Below are positions 47,266-60,031 of a stretch of DNA of 64,000 bases, piece by piece (positions within the stretch are counted from its first letter, which is position 1; each line of letters starts with the position of its first letter). The stretch is from Lingula anatina. Lineage: Eukaryota > Brachiopoda > Lingulata > Lingulida > Lingulidae. The translations under genes were made by a program, and so were the position numbers. The stretch is taken from assembly GCF_001039355.2 (NCBI RefSeq), contig NW_019775835.1:507131-571130 (forward strand), written 5' to 3'. The notes below the pieces were generated by a model. That model was not told the origin of the DNA, did no database searches, and saw only the letters and a list, made by a program, of their open reading frames with translations.

Positions 47266-50200
47266 CTTCTTACTTTTATTCATAAGCCTTTTTGCATGCT
47301 AATTTTTTTTTCATTTTGTTTAAGTGTAGTTGTGAATCAGTTAGTTCTAAAATAAAATTCTTTCATACAATTCCCTGAACCAAAAAACATCTATAATGTA
47401 AGTAAATGTATGAAGCTGCTGGCTGATTTCCATCTTTAGGCATAAAAGCCCCATATACATCATCATGATGCAAATTTAGTAATTTTACATGGTAACTTAA
47501 AAATATATTTTACTGTGTATACACAACCTAATTTACCCCAAGACTGATTCAGGAATATTTGAACTGGTAATCACAGTGTGAATGGCCCTAGCACACAAAA
47601 GATCAACATTTTTTTCTTCAGTATCAATTTCCCATATTGCACAGAACAAAGTTGGCCACATGTCCCCTTTGGCCATGTAGAAACTGATTCTTAGGAAAAC
47701 AAAAACTCTGACCTCATAGATTTCTCCCAGATTGTGTGTCTGCAGTGACTTGCACTGGCACTTTTACTTGTGGGTCTTATGTTGGAGGTAGTAGAAATAT
47801 GTCCATGGTTAAGACTCAATTTAGTGGATTTCAGTACTGAACCTCTGAAATTCTTCGGGGTCTCCCTTTCCCTGTTCTTCTACTTTTTTATATTTCTTCC
47901 CCCCTTCTTTCTCTCTCTCTTTCACTCACTTACAACCCCTGAACAAAAAAATTATTCATTAAACAGAATTGTTTCAATGAAATGACAATTACAACACCCA
48001 TTTACAATCTTGTAACAAGACCTAATGGCCACAGCTTCATATTTTAGAATATATTAAAAAGCAATTAACCCTTCTCCTACAGGCAACCAACTACTCAGCA
48101 ATTTTCCAAATATTTTCGGAGCTACATGCTAAACATATTTCTTCCTTGTTCAGATTCCACGATTACTTTATGATCAACACCACATGGCCCTGAGCAATGA
48201 AGTGAATTCCAGAATTCAAAAACTAGCTAATGGGCAAGAACACTTGGCATGACAAGAATAATTCACCCTGTAACATTTGAATACGCAATTGAAGTTATTT
48301 GTCAGAGATTAAAGATGCACAGTATAAGATCTTCTCCAAGAAAAACTCACTGAACACATTTTCCTGTGGCAATTTTTGTTTTTCTGTTTACCAACTTCTG
48401 ATTCTTCTTTTGTGACACTGGCCTTAACTCTGTAACAATTCTGTGAATGCTTAACCCAAGCTTAATTGATTGTTTTTCAGATTCCACCATCCCTTCTAGT
48501 TCAATTCTCCCAGTGACTTCCTAATTTTGCATGATGATTGACGGCCAGTAAGGTTTGTCATGAGGTGGTAAATTTGATTACTTTGGGTGACATTAACTCA
48601 TGGCATCTAGCTGTTAAAATATGACTGAAAGCTAACTGTTTATGTACTTAACTTTGTTTAGAATTTTACACTTTTTCACTTCAACTCCCTAAGTATTACT
48701 AAATGCTTTGCCTCTCCCCCCCCCCAACCCCAACCACCGCCAATACCTTCACAGAGAACACTGATCTTTAGAGTACTTCTTCATAAATAAACCACACTTG
48801 CTCTTTGTCCTCTTTTAAACCTATCAAAATTTTGCATATTTCTTCCCTACATATTTGTAAGGTACAATCTTGATAATTTCTCCTGTATGAAACTTTTTCT
48901 TTGATGCCTCTGAGGCTCTCCTTTCCCTCATTACCCCATATCTGCCCCCCCTTCCCTCCCCCATCCTAAAATCCTATTCCTACTTACTAATTTCACTCCC
49001 TCCAAAGTTCTGAGGGCCAAATTCTATCAGGGTCGGAACCAGTCATTTTAACATCACATTAATTCTATTCCCGTTGAGAAACTTTCCTCAGCTGTTTAAT
49101 ACATTAAACTACATGCAATTTCAGAGGCAATTTCTAATTCACCAAAATAAGGCCCCTGGTTTTCTGTCAGTCTTTGACAGATGAAAAGGTCTTTCAACCA
49201 GAACCAAATTCCAGAGCCTCAGATAAATTTGCACAAGCAAAAAAACACTACAGGATTCTCCTTTACAGCACTTCTGTATTAAGTTTATAATTTATGACTT
49301 TATGCTTTGAAAAAAATTGAAATCTTAATAATGAAAATCAGGCTAGTAATTGTAACAGTTGAGAGATAACAGATACTGTGGTCATAAAAAGTAAAAATAA
49401 ATATGTTACCTCCACATCCAGTTCCTTGGGCTTTTCACTCTTCTTATCCTTCTCATCTTTGGCTTTCTCCTCGTTGTCAGAGTCCGTGAGCACTGGTTTA
49501 ACATCGCTCCCATCCTCCTCTTTGTCTAAATTCAATACCTTGGTCATATCATTGTCTTTTTCTGGCGGAAGAGCAACTGAAGAAGCAAAAACATAATATC
49601 ATTAAGTCCAGTGAACAATTGCATCAGTTGCGTACACTCAGTTACTACATTTGTTTCACTAAAAACTACAGCTGGGATCAAAGTTATCTGCACTCCAATA
49701 TTTCAAAGTCAATCAACTACATAAAAATAGTCAATAGAATTCATTTGTAAATTGACAGTTAGCTCCATTTTATGAAAAAAAAAGTCCTCAGATAACCTTT
49801 CAGAGGGTGAGATTTGTATGTATCCATGGTCCTCTGCCAATATACATGAAGAGTAACCACTCTCTAGCACAGAGCAAGCAAAAGTGGTCAAATGATATTC
49901 TATGGAAACCTATATACAAGGTCTGTGAAAACCTAGCTGTACAGGAAGCCATTTTGGTATCTACAGGGCTTTAAAAGCTGTGAACTGAACTGTTCACTTC
50001 AATGGCTTCTCTGACTTGAATGATCCAATTAATTGTTTTACTTCTGTAAATTTTCTTTTTACTAAATCTCAGCGATAAGTTTTAAATTGAAATGCATCTG
50101 CATTAAACTTCCGCTTCTTATTCTCTTGGTAATCTGTGCTACGCTCACAGGCTCACTTATATATATATATATATCACTGTATACGATTATCTGGTTTATC

Positions 50201-51847
50201 TAATAAAAAAACTGTATGTATCATCACTCTTGTCAACAGTTTAAAAAATAAGCTGAAAAATTTTTAAAACTCAATCTGACACAGAGTAACCAAAATAGAA
50301 TGTCTGTGTGAACCCAGTTATTATTTGACGCTACATGTCATGCAAACGGTTCATATACATATGCGTGTGTGGCCCTCAGCCCATCCGTTATGACTTGTCA
50401 ACGTGTGTGGGGAGCTTGACCACTGCCACACACCTATCTGAACACAGGTGACAATTAAAGTGACAGCGTCACACCATGTCCTGTCACAGACTAATGTGCT
50501 GACACAGGAGAGTGGTGAAGTACATCCAATGAACCGCTGTTGCCATGACAACATTGGCACATACAAAACTGTAAGCAACCGAAATAGAAAATCCTAAGCC
50601 ATTTCACTTTTAATTAGTGGTGAAAAACCTGTGGGGTTACTTCCTGTAGATGACCATGACTAATTCTAGTGGTTCTTAAGCAAGCTTTTGATTTTTGTTA
50701 TTCACAGTTCTTGATATTGGCTATATACAAGAGATATAGATGCTCCCTACAACAAGAACACCAATAACTATATACACATATTCAAAACTTTTTTTTAAAC
50801 AGAGACTACTTTTTGTGTTCATCCAAACACAGCAACTTGCTTATGGACATGAAGTTGCAGTCACAAATATATGAATAAATTCATGACGCTATTGTTAAAA
50901 TGACCTCACTTTGGACAACTATTGCTGGACTCGTTCTGGTCAATGCAGCTGGACATTATTAAAGCCGCACATGTCTAACTCTGGTCAAGCTGAGCCTGGG
51001 TCACTAACCACAATGACCTTCTCTACTGGTTAGAGTCTGGGAAAGGAAATGGGCAGTTTCCTTATTCAAGGCACAAAGGTATACTTCACACTGCACACAC
51101 ACACACACACACACAACTCTGGTGGTCATGTGCTCATTAAGAGCCCTTGTGGACCAACCGGGTTGGTTGCCAATATTTCCATCATGCCCTAATAGGGTGG
51201 ATTCGGAACCAGTTGATCCATGAACTAACTAGTCTGCAGATCAAATATGGCACTGACCCCATGAAAACGTGCTAAGATTGAATTGCTCTGCCCCGCTGGG
51301 ATTTTGTAAGTTGGACGTAAGAAATCCATGGACAAGTGCACGCCATATCTGATCTGTTATGAATTACAACTGGTTATGAATGTGGCAATACTATGGTTTG
51401 ACTTAGAGGAAAAGTACTTTGCACTCATTCTATGTAGTGGTTCTCATACCAGGGCAACTTCACACCTGGCCTTCTAACTTACAAGTATAATCAGATGACC
51501 AGGTTATAAAGATCATTTTGTTCAACAGTGTGAACACAACAAATGAGCACAGCCTTTGGGTGTATTACCACCAGTTTGGTCAACTTCCCATTTCTTTTTC
51601 TTTTATACTATTCAACAAATTAAGTCTTTTTAAAACAATATTTAAGAAAATAACCTTTTTTTCTTTGATTTAACCAAAATCAGTTATATTTAAACCAAAG
51701 GTGAGTAAATAAGATACCAAAATATATTTTTTAAAAAATGTAACACATCATCTAACCTTTTAATGGTCCCTGTCCATTTGCTGCATCTTTTTTCTCCTCT
51801 GTCTCCCCCTTCTCTGCATGGTGGTTCTGTAGGCAAAATGCAAACTC
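42400..51847 (-). CDS. Naked cuticle homologue (Wnt antagonist), five 3' coding exons; N-terminus not found
   Basis: Exons in transcript order: 51847-51757, 49576-49410, 46494-46399, 44173-43545, 43186-42400. Junction phases agree and give 589 residues to the stop. Diagnostic parts: VALPPEKDND (as VALPPEK in vertebrate NKD1), the EF-hand exon with FECGVSVEG ... WSFTLYDFDGKGKITKE, then DLITLMKSLYDAVG and LKLRLTISPEKSK, then ERRNYYLDLAGIDNN, and the His-rich C-terminus (HEHHHIHEHHHHHHYHHY). NKD proteins bind Dishevelled through the EF-hand region and dampen canonical Wnt signalling, usually as a Wnt-induced feedback; this is family knowledge. In the EF-hand the loop is D-x-D-x-K-G with Asp at position 12, so Ca2+ binding is doubtful. 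The myristoylated MGK-type N-terminus should lie upstream of 51847. Confidence 0.92.
43331..43351. repeat. A homopolymer in NKD intron
   Basis: About 20 A between the last two coding exons of NKD. Confidence 0.9.
43827..43965 (-). repeat. Nine-residue tandem repeat in NKD
   Basis: Five consecutive units of nine residues in exon 4 of those visible: NLSTPKLTV, DLSTPRLSD, DISSPKVPE, NLPLPHLAE, NLSTSSFTE. The consensus is (N/D)LSTPxLxx. The 27-base DNA periodicity is visible on the plus strand as repeated TTGGAGT(G/T)GA(T/C)AA. It adds a Ser/Thr-Pro-rich, presumably disordered linker between the EF-hand region and the LDLAGI block. Confidence 0.8.
44174..46398 (-). other. NKD intron containing a MITE
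   Basis: No exon is recognised between the EF-hand exon and the 629-base exon. It holds the third copy of the GATCGATC element (45027-45256), a GGCCCCTCAAGGGCCCC palindrome at 44873-44889, and ATA repeats. Confidence 0.6.
45027..45256 (-). mobile_element. MITE-like element, family 'GATCGATC' (independent copy)
   Basis: Opposite orientation to 17873-18103. It begins GGGTGCTTTCCCAGAGATTT with GATCGATC following, and ends with GATCTAAAAATCTATGG-AAATGGGG. The core words AATTGCAGTCAGCCGAGCG, GCACCATAGTTAATTACCCC and TTTTAGTAGGCGGGAC are shared. Different flanks show a separate insertion. Confidence 0.8.
46495..49409 (-). other. NKD intron
   Basis: Non-coding. It contains a C run at 46629-46641, a G run near 46770, (GA)n at 47219-47263 and a C-rich block at 48715-48740. 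No exon or complete mobile element is recognised. Confidence 0.6.
47219..47263. repeat. (GA)n microsatellite
   Basis: About 22 AG repeats in an NKD intron, responsible for the artificial Leu-Ser repeat frame on the minus strand. Confidence 0.95.
49577..51756 (-). other. NKD intron
   Basis: Non-coding. Short TA (50160-50173) and CA (51094-51114) runs. No exon recognised. Confidence 0.6.
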
Positions 51848-52951
51848 CTGAAACAGAAAAAAGAGAAGAAATAAGAAAATGAATCAATGTTAAGATAAAT
51901 CTAATTTTTCTGTTTGTCTTAAGGCTTATTCCCATTGATGCCATCGGTCTTTGTAAAATGATCCAAACCTGTAGGGACTCTTGGTGAATGCAATCAGTTT
52001 CACAGATTAACACGCCTTCTCATGCCACGCCTTCTCATGCTGATTAGTAGAATATGGAAAAGCTGGCAATTATACAAGTACACTGGAATCAAGAGGAGGT
52101 GTGTAAGGAGCTGTTCAACTTCTCGCATTCAGCCAGAATCCCTGCAGAATTGGATCAATCAATATAAATGGATGGTGTCTTTGAGAATGAACCCTTAAAT
52201 GCCATGCACCACATAATCTTCCTTTACCTGCATGGTGTTAACATAGTATATAGCCAAAAATATATTAATTTTTACAATTCATATACATGTTATCAGCATG
52301 CAGGTATTGCCTAAAGTTGAAAGACAGGAGCACTTAAACCGTCTTATTCCACAATAACAATATCCCTTTAAAAACATCTTCATTTAAGTCATGAACAAGC
52401 TGACCTGAAACTTGACAACAGGGTGGAAATGTTCCTTGAAGAAAACAAAATTTTTGGGATCAAAACATATTAGGGGTAACCAAGGGGCAAGAGGATACCA
52501 CTACTATGCCACCCTATCTGTCATGGCTGCACCTGCTCCATGCAGAAGTGAAATATTGAGGTCAGGATCCTTCAAGGGATGTAGTTAATTTTTTTTTCTT
52601 CTTCTTTTTTCTAAAATACCAACATCATGTCTCTTGTGGTAAGAACATGCTGTGGTTAAGACAGATCCATGTACATGAGCCAAACCACAAAATACACGGA
52701 AATGGCACCAATGTAACATCTTCACCTATGCTTTATTTGCTACATATACGACTAGAGTAACTGTCACACTGACTGAAATGAAAATTGTTCGTTTACATAT
52801 TTTCTTCTACGTATTGCTTTCACCAAAGATATTCAAGCTGTCAGTAGGGGCTCATTCTTGTAACGATTCAAAAACAGTCCATAAAATCAGCAACAGGAAG
52901 CATATTCCACTTCCTTATACTCAGGAACTACCACTACTATCCAAATGCTTA
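51848..52951 (-). other. NKD 5' intron or flank
   Basis: No recognisable exon. The exon at 51757-51847 begins in phase 0 behind a TTTCAG acceptor, so at least one coding exon lies further to the right. Confidence 0.5.
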
Positions 52952-53497
52952 GAGCACATTCTCAACGAATTAAGCCAGGCTTTACAAAGCCGGTGACCTA
53001 AAAATGGCGGACGTACATGAAAGAAAAACCGCCTAATCTTTTAATAGTCTCTCCGCCTCCCCACACGTCGTCCCTGCGGGGTACAGTAATTAAATCTCGG
53101 CTCCGTTCGCCATGCGGAAGCTACCTGAGAAATATTAAGTGCGCATGCTCATCAGTTAAACTCATGGTGAAGAAAGCATGGCGGCTGAAGGCGATCGAAG
53201 GAAAAAAGCTCTTCTGTTCTATTATCTTTGAAAACAGAGACGAAAAAGGAATAATTTGGCCCGTAGAGCAGCAATGAATCGACTATCTACGGAGATAATA
53301 TCACCAGAGATATTCACGGAAATATTAATGTTCGAAACCGAGATTTAATTACTGTACCCCGCAGGGACAACGTGTGGGGAGGCGTGTGAGAGGCGGAGAG
53401 GCTATTAAAAGATTAGGCGGTTTTTCTTTCATGTACGTCCGCCATTTTTAGGTCACCGGCTTTGTAAAGCCTGGCTTAATTCGTTGAGAATGCGCTC
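52952..53497. mobile_element. Long-TIR MITE, probably PIF/Harbinger type
   Basis: A 546-bp element whose outer about 150 bp are inverted copies: left arm 52952-53101, right arm 53338-53497. The ends read GAGCACATTCTCAACG and, reversed, GAGCGCATTCTCAACG. TTA directly flanks both sides (52949-52951, 53498-53500), the 3-bp TWA target duplication of PIF/Harbinger elements. Both arms carry AAAAATGGCGGAC, a YY1-like word. The interior of about 236 bp has no convincing coding potential. Arm mismatches are few, but the right arm has about 8 extra bases. Confidence 0.85.
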
Positions 53498-53500
53498 TTA

Positions 53501-56500
53501 CTCTTTCAAATGCCTTCAGGTGGCCCATTTCACTCCTTCTTCTCCTTGTACCTTGTGAGTTACCCTTGCAACCTACAACTTCTGGAGAAATTAGCATTGA
53601 TTTACCCCCCCTCCCCTCCCAAACCACCCTTTCCCAATTATACATCATGAAAATATTCATTACTTAGGTCTTATATCATCTTTAATGATTTCTGCCTAAG
53701 CTTTGTATGACTTAACATGCAACCATTAAGTATTCTTGGTCTTACCCCACCCCAATGCTGGAGCACTGACTGGTATCAGTGCCATAACATCTTGATGACT
53801 TTTTCTGTTTTCAATGACTCCGCAGATAATCAGTCAGAATTTGTAATCAGAAGACTGGCGGCATGACTGTAGGCAAGATCACACTAGGTTAAAAATGTAT
53901 CATTTGACTTAAATCAGAGTGAAACAGAGTGACTGACTTTAATCAAATGAATTCTAAAATGATATCAAAATACTGAGAACTTTTTAAGCAGAACAGCTCC
54001 ATCTCAGCATCCATCTACTTTTTATCTCTTTTTTATTTCCTCACATTCCATTAACTTGGCTTCCATCCTGTAATTAAAGCCCCTAACCCCACCCAACCCC
54101 TCCTCCGATTCTGCTTCCTTGTCTGAACATTCCATTACATGCCACACTCCCTCACCCATACCAACCCAAGGCGCCCAAGCAACTGTTAACCCTGTCCACA
54201 CCACTAGCCTGTGGCTTGAGCAAATTACTGACCAAGGGACAGTGGATTTTGACACAGTAGGGCAGTAATCAAAAGTGACTGGAACACTGGCCTAGAGCAG
54301 TAAGGCAAGCCCTGTTCTTTATATGAAGCTGGCTTCTTTTAGGAACCTATTCTAAATGACCTCTGGCAGAAGTCTGTTTCTCCTTTTTTTTTTTAAAATC
54401 CTTTTTCAGTGGACTTCTCTTAAAGCAGTTACAGCCTACTTAAGCCATAGAATGGAAGGTTGCTTGAAACTTACTAATATACAAAGCTAAAGACACAACT
54501 TCACATAAAAGTAATTTTACTCGGCTCTGTGTGGTGCCCCATTACTCCTATATCAAACAACATTTAACCAAATGCAGATAGTTAACCCAAAAACTATTAT
54601 TCTATCTCAACTTTCCACCAACAAGTTTGAGTCACAAGCTTCAAAATTTCCTTCTGTGATTCTCAGGGTATGCCATTTCCTCCATGTTTCTCAGGGTATG
54701 CCATTATTTTATCAATCACCATTCTACCAAATATACACCACAAACTTCCCAAGTTTTGCATTCTTACCATGTCTAAGAGAGCAGGTGTAACCAACTGTAG
54801 CCCTCCAAGAAAAAAAAAGTTCACGTCAGCCCGGCTACATTTTACTTTGATCCACTCAGGCACAACTGCTGACTGTATATTACTATTTCAAAGCCAAAAG
54901 GCCAGGCCATAATTTATTGATAATGCAAGCGAAAATTCCACTCCCTTTAGTCAACATCATCAAAGAAAGCGTGCAGTAAAAACAAAGGGCAGTATTTAGT
55001 TCTCTACAGCTCTAAGCCAGGCAGATAAGGAACGATGAAACTCCAGAGCTGGGTACAAAATTTTTCTGAAAGGGGGCCAGCAACATGGAAGAACTAAGTT
55101 TTATGAGATCCGCTCAGACAAGGACAACTAAGGGGCAAAACCTCGGACAAGACCACATCAGCAAACAAATCAGTCAGCTGCGTTAGGTGTTGAAGTGACT
55201 TGGGTGCAAGGAGGTCTCTTTGTAACTCTATAGTCTAATGATTAAATTTCCTTTCTGGAGTAGTCCTCAATTTCCCTGTCTCATATAGTCCTCAATTTCC
55301 GGTCTCACATTGTCCTAAACACCCGATCTACAGTGATTCTTGTCTGAACATGTCACAGATGGTCAAAGAGGCCAGGGAACTGGCATTACAGCTGCCTTTT
55401 AGTTCAATGTCTGCTGCCAGTGCACTAAACTTCCCTGATAACCCCTTTGATGTCTCGGCCATGAAAACAACCTGCCTTAGTCTCTCCCTCCCCAATCAAT
55501 AACAGAGTTAATTAGAAGATCTAGAACAATTAAGCCTGCTAACTAGCTTTCTTTTATCTACCTGAGCCATAACAGTCAGCCACATAACACGCGGCAGCAA
55601 TTTCAGGCAATTACATACAGACTGTAGGGCACCAGTGCGCTCAGCGAGGGACAACCTCCTAGAGGAGCAGCCAGACGTCTCTCTCACCTGAGGGTCAATG
55701 AGTACCTTGTGGACACTTCGATTTTTATTCAAAACTGCCTTGGGGGCAGTTTGAGATCTGAAGGTGACACAGTGACACACACACTCGAAGGAAAGGGGCT
55801 CTAATTTGTCCAGTTTCTGTCATGCATAACACAGTTGTGCCGAACAATGCATGAAAATTCTGCATTAAAGGACTGTCATATCACTGCTGATATGTAATGG
55901 TGATGGCTAGGCATAATGGAAAAGCGCTGTCGTTTTTGGTCCATTAAAAAAAATTTTTTCAAGAGAGTTTTTTTTATTCCTGAATTTGTAATACTTATTT
56001 TCAGGCAAACCAGTGAAAGTGACTAAGTATTAAAAGTTGTTCTGAAATGAATGTACCAGGTGTAGTTATGCATCGCCCATAACCACCAAATATTATATAC
56101 CTCATTGTGTCAATGTGCATAAAACACTATGAGGAACCTTCAGTTTGACTTATCTCCCTCCTCTTATATTTTGATAGTTTGCTGAAAATGTAAAGTCATT
56201 TGGAGAAGAAGAAAATTTTAACTCTGTTCTATGTTATAAGTAAGTTTGTGAGATTTATGCCAAATTCAGAGAAAATCTTAAGCAAGTTTATAAAAAAAAA
56301 ATCTAGATATATGCAATGAACAAAACACACTGGGGTTTTTCTTTTCACATAAGTGACACCTTTGACATTCATGAATATGAGCAGAATACAATCAGACAAA
56401 TCAAACAGACAATTATTATCAGCAATAGAAATATGGGAAGGGGGGGTGGGGGTTGGAGAGAGAAGACGGAATTAACAACGCCTCCAATGTAACTGAAGAT

Positions 56501-57767
56501 TCAGGTTTATTAGCTGAGAGAATGTTGATCTAAGTACAGCAGTACCTCAGTGTGTATATATACACTACCACACAGAGTGTATTTGGTGACCCGTGCGGTA
56601 CAATATCTACAGCTCTAATACCATAAATCAGATCCTCTTCCAGCGAGAGGTAAACATGGCCGAGGTCAGGGTCGGCCATTGTGGTCATCACCTGCGAAAC
56701 TGGATAGCGTAGCAAGTATTTTAATAACACAAGTTTTAAGAAATAACGCCAGCAATTTTGGGGACGTGTCCCCAGATTTTGAACCTGTTCATAATCTCCT
56801 CTTTCAAATGCCTGAAAGATCTAAGCATTACAACAAAGTGGGATAACATTACTACAAGTATTTTAATCGCACAGGACAAGACTTTGAATGTTTGTACAAC
56901 ATGTGGGATAGAATTTAAGAGATTTGTCTGATGGTGTTTTTATCAGTAGAAATGCCTCAAACATGTTCTATTAAAAAGATTTCTAATCCTAAAGCTGCTC
57001 ATACATTCATTATGTTTAAAAGGTCTATCACACGGTCAACTTGTTTTCTTGACTGAGCACACAAATCTAGGATCAAATAAGGCGTGTTTATACACAGACA
57101 AGATTCAGTCAGTTACATATCAGCGAATGACAATTAATTCAACGTAAATTCCACCACCTGAGGCACAGCGGGATCTCCCTTAGGGATACTTCCAAATTTT
57201 GCCTCAATACCACTGTCCTTGAGCAACCACACAGACAATAGTCTTCAAAGATGCCAGTACTTCATGTTTACCTCATACAATTATAAATAAATATAAATGA
57301 GCTGAAGGAAATACTTCCTAAAATATCTATGCTCGAAGAGACCCCTGTGTGTTCAACTGAGAAGACGATCTATAGAGTTGGCCACCATCTTAACGTACAA
57401 AGCAGTCATTCAATGTGTAAGGCCTCGGCAACAATGACTCTACTATCTGCCCCCCTCAAAGTCAATATATGGCCATGTCACAGTTCTCTCGCCATTTCAC
57501 CTCTGGCTTTTGTGTCGGTTCTCTCCTTTTGTGGAGAATCTGACAAGATCAAATGATGGAGTCCTACTGTTTCATGATGGTGTGGTGTGACTTCTAGCAT
57601 CAAGCTTCATTTTTTAAAATTTTTTTGTAGGGCCAGGTGACATTGTGTAGCATATTCATGAATTCTCTCCTGCAGTTGCAAACCGCATCATCACACAAAA
57701 TAAAAATTCTTAAAAGTGCCGTAAAAATGGGGTCTTTTCCATCAACTGCTTCATATATGCATTTCAG
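53501..57767. other. Non-coding, NKD 5' intron/flank
   Basis: No gene can be supported, apart from the weak exon candidate at 56590-56707. Simple-sequence tracts occur at 54382-54396 (T) and 56441-56460 (G-rich). Confidence 0.4.
56590..56707 (-). other. Weak candidate exon, minus strand
   Basis: After an acceptor-like CAGTTTCGCAG (to 56697) the minus strand is open and GC-richer than its surroundings. It encodes VMTTMADPDLGHVYLSLEED and a little more. No consensus donor is present; GTAGTG and GTATTA sites are weak. It could be a 5' exon of NKD in this lineage, but I do not recognise it, and phase agreement with the 51847 exon is not assured. Confidence 0.2.
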
Positions 57768-57859
57768 TCATTTGACTTGTTTGTGTACGAAATAATGGAA
57801 CCAGTCGCAACAGAAAATCTGCTGGCAGAGATTGGTAATGCTGGTGGTACTCCACAAGT
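57768..57859 (+). other. Weak candidate exon, plus strand
   Basis: A 92-base open segment between a good acceptor (ATGCATTTCAG) and a consensus donor (GTAAGTTT), encoding about 30 residues including MEPVATENLLAEIGNAGG. The composition looks coding, but no neighbouring exon in a compatible phase was found and no family is recognised. If real, it would be an exon of a gene nested in or overlapping the NKD 5' region on the opposite strand. Confidence 0.25.
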
Positions 57860-59830
57860 GTAAGTTTAAATATCATCTAGCTTTCAAATAAAATTGGAAT
57901 CATATGTCATGGAGAGCAAGTGCTTTAATCCCACTACTCCTCACCCCATACCTGTGGTGATGCTGGAATTTCACCTCTTACAAGATGGCCACAAATTGCA
58001 GAGGCCAGTTTCACGAAAGAATGTAGACCAAAAATTACTCTGAATTTAAAAAAAAAATGTTTTCAATCAAATTTGACCAAAGATTAATCGTAGTGGTCCA
58101 CTTTATTAAAATACAGCACCAGTTTTATATAAAAAGAAAGATGAAATGAATGCCACAAAGCAAATGACTTTACTGCATTCTGATGGATATCTGAAAAAGT
58201 ACTGAAAATGGATCATTCTGACCTTCGATTTTAAGAGCACCAATTGGTCATAACATGTAAGTTCTGCTATGACAGTGGTAAAGCCACAGCCTCTGGATGC
58301 TTGATGAAGAGAATACTGCTCTCAATGTACCTGTCCATATTTCTACATCACTACTCGTGGCTCGTTTTATATAAAACATAACTACTCTGTTTGTACAAAA
58401 TGTACGAATTCATCAAAATTTATGCTACTCAGCTAGTTTCACTTCAGAAAGTTTTTCAATTTATACACTAGGTAATGGTTAACTTATTGAACATAACTAC
58501 TGGATAAAAAACTCATTATTTACAAAAGTTAAGGTAGGTTTTAAAAAAATTCTCAGGTTTTAAATATATAAGAAAATGAAAAAAAAACTGATGAGCTGCA
58601 TTATGCTCACAAAGCCCTTTGGGAATTTCACACTAAAAAAGAATTGAAACTATTTAAAAAACACAATCCAAATACATCAAAAGAATCCTTGTGTAAAACA
58701 CGCAATTTTCATAAAACAAACATCAAAGTCGTAAATCCAAAATCCTTTTATCACAAATGCTGCCATTATAGATGCTGGTTCAAACATCAAAGTGAAAAAG
58801 TAATTAAAATCCAATGGGACATTTAAGTCAGGACATCACATACTGGTAGCATGCACAATTTCAAAACCAGCAGGTCTGCGACATACAATTCCAGAAAGTA
58901 AAGTTAGCGCCACAAACACCTCGATGACAGCTAGAGCTTCAAAGGGATGTGCGGGCCATATTATTTATGGTGTGAATAAGTGCGGATAAAAATTGATATC
59001 CTCTGATCACAAATAATAAAATCAGACAAAGCCTTTTCAATACATTTCCAGCTATAAAAGCTAGACAACTCACAATAAAATGGATGATGATATTCTTCCC
59101 ATGAGTCCTAAGATTTAGTACAAATCTTTACAATAATTTCTAACTGATACCACAACAACGGTATAAAAAAATTGGTCAAGTTCACACTATGTCAAGAAGG
59201 ATTGATCTCAATAGCAATGGCCCTAGAGCAAAACAAATTGGGGATGAGAAGTTATAGATAGAAGGTACTTTAGGTCAATCCATCTTTACAGTTACCAATA
59301 GTACAGATGCATCCATTAATTTCTACCTTATCAGTCCTATTTTGTTTTAACACCACAAGGGCCATATTCTGCTTGAAATGTAACAAAACATGTGTCTTTT
59401 AACTAAACCATCTTCAGTTAAGAGTCTGGCACGCACGCTTTAAAGGGTAATGCCCCCTTCGCATGCAAGGACAGTCATGTCAGGGTTATCTGATCCAACC
59501 CGCAGATTAAGTTCATTCATCTTAATGAAAAAGAATTAGAAAGATTTTAAGTCCTTTTTCTGTAAATTTAACATGGTCTTGTCTTTTACTTTGCAGATTT
59601 GGTAACTTATCTGGACAAAAACTTTTCAGTAGATCACATGTTACATACTAAGAATGTACAAGACACGATCTAGTAAGTAAGCTTGAGAAAATATCTGCTT
59701 CATGCCTAGTCATTACAAAGTAAAGGGCCCCAAAACAGCCTACAGGCTTTTCTTAAGTTTCTTCACAACTCCACTGCATTTCAAAAATACTTTTTACATT
59801 TCAATTTCTATTTGGTGTTTACAAACAAAG
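57860..59830. other. Non-coding stretch
   Basis: AT-rich sequence without recognisable exons or elements. Confidence 0.4.
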
Positions 59831-60031
59831 CCTGACCTTGTTCTTCCGACTTGCTAATATTGTCTACGGACCCCCTCTGCCTGAAGCCATTTCACGCCTG
59901 GGTGAACAACCCGCGACGATTAACATAGGCAGCCAAAAGGTTTGGCGCCTGTTTAAAACTTGGGCAGGTTGGTGCCTTCTTCCTTGGCCTCTGAGAGGAG
60001 GTCATCGTAAAAAAAAAAAAAAAAAAAAAAA
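59831..60031 (+). mobile_element. Possible poly(A)-tailed retroposon
   Basis: About 175 bases that are GC-richer than the flanks, ending directly in an A tract (60010-60031). This is the shape of a SINE or small retroposed sequence. No A- or B-box is evident, the 5' limit is unclear, and no target duplication was found. Confidence 0.3.

Noticed and set aside
53017-53277. 86-codon ORF as a transposon protein
   Set aside because: It spans an inverted arm and interior of a MITE and shows no transposase motifs.
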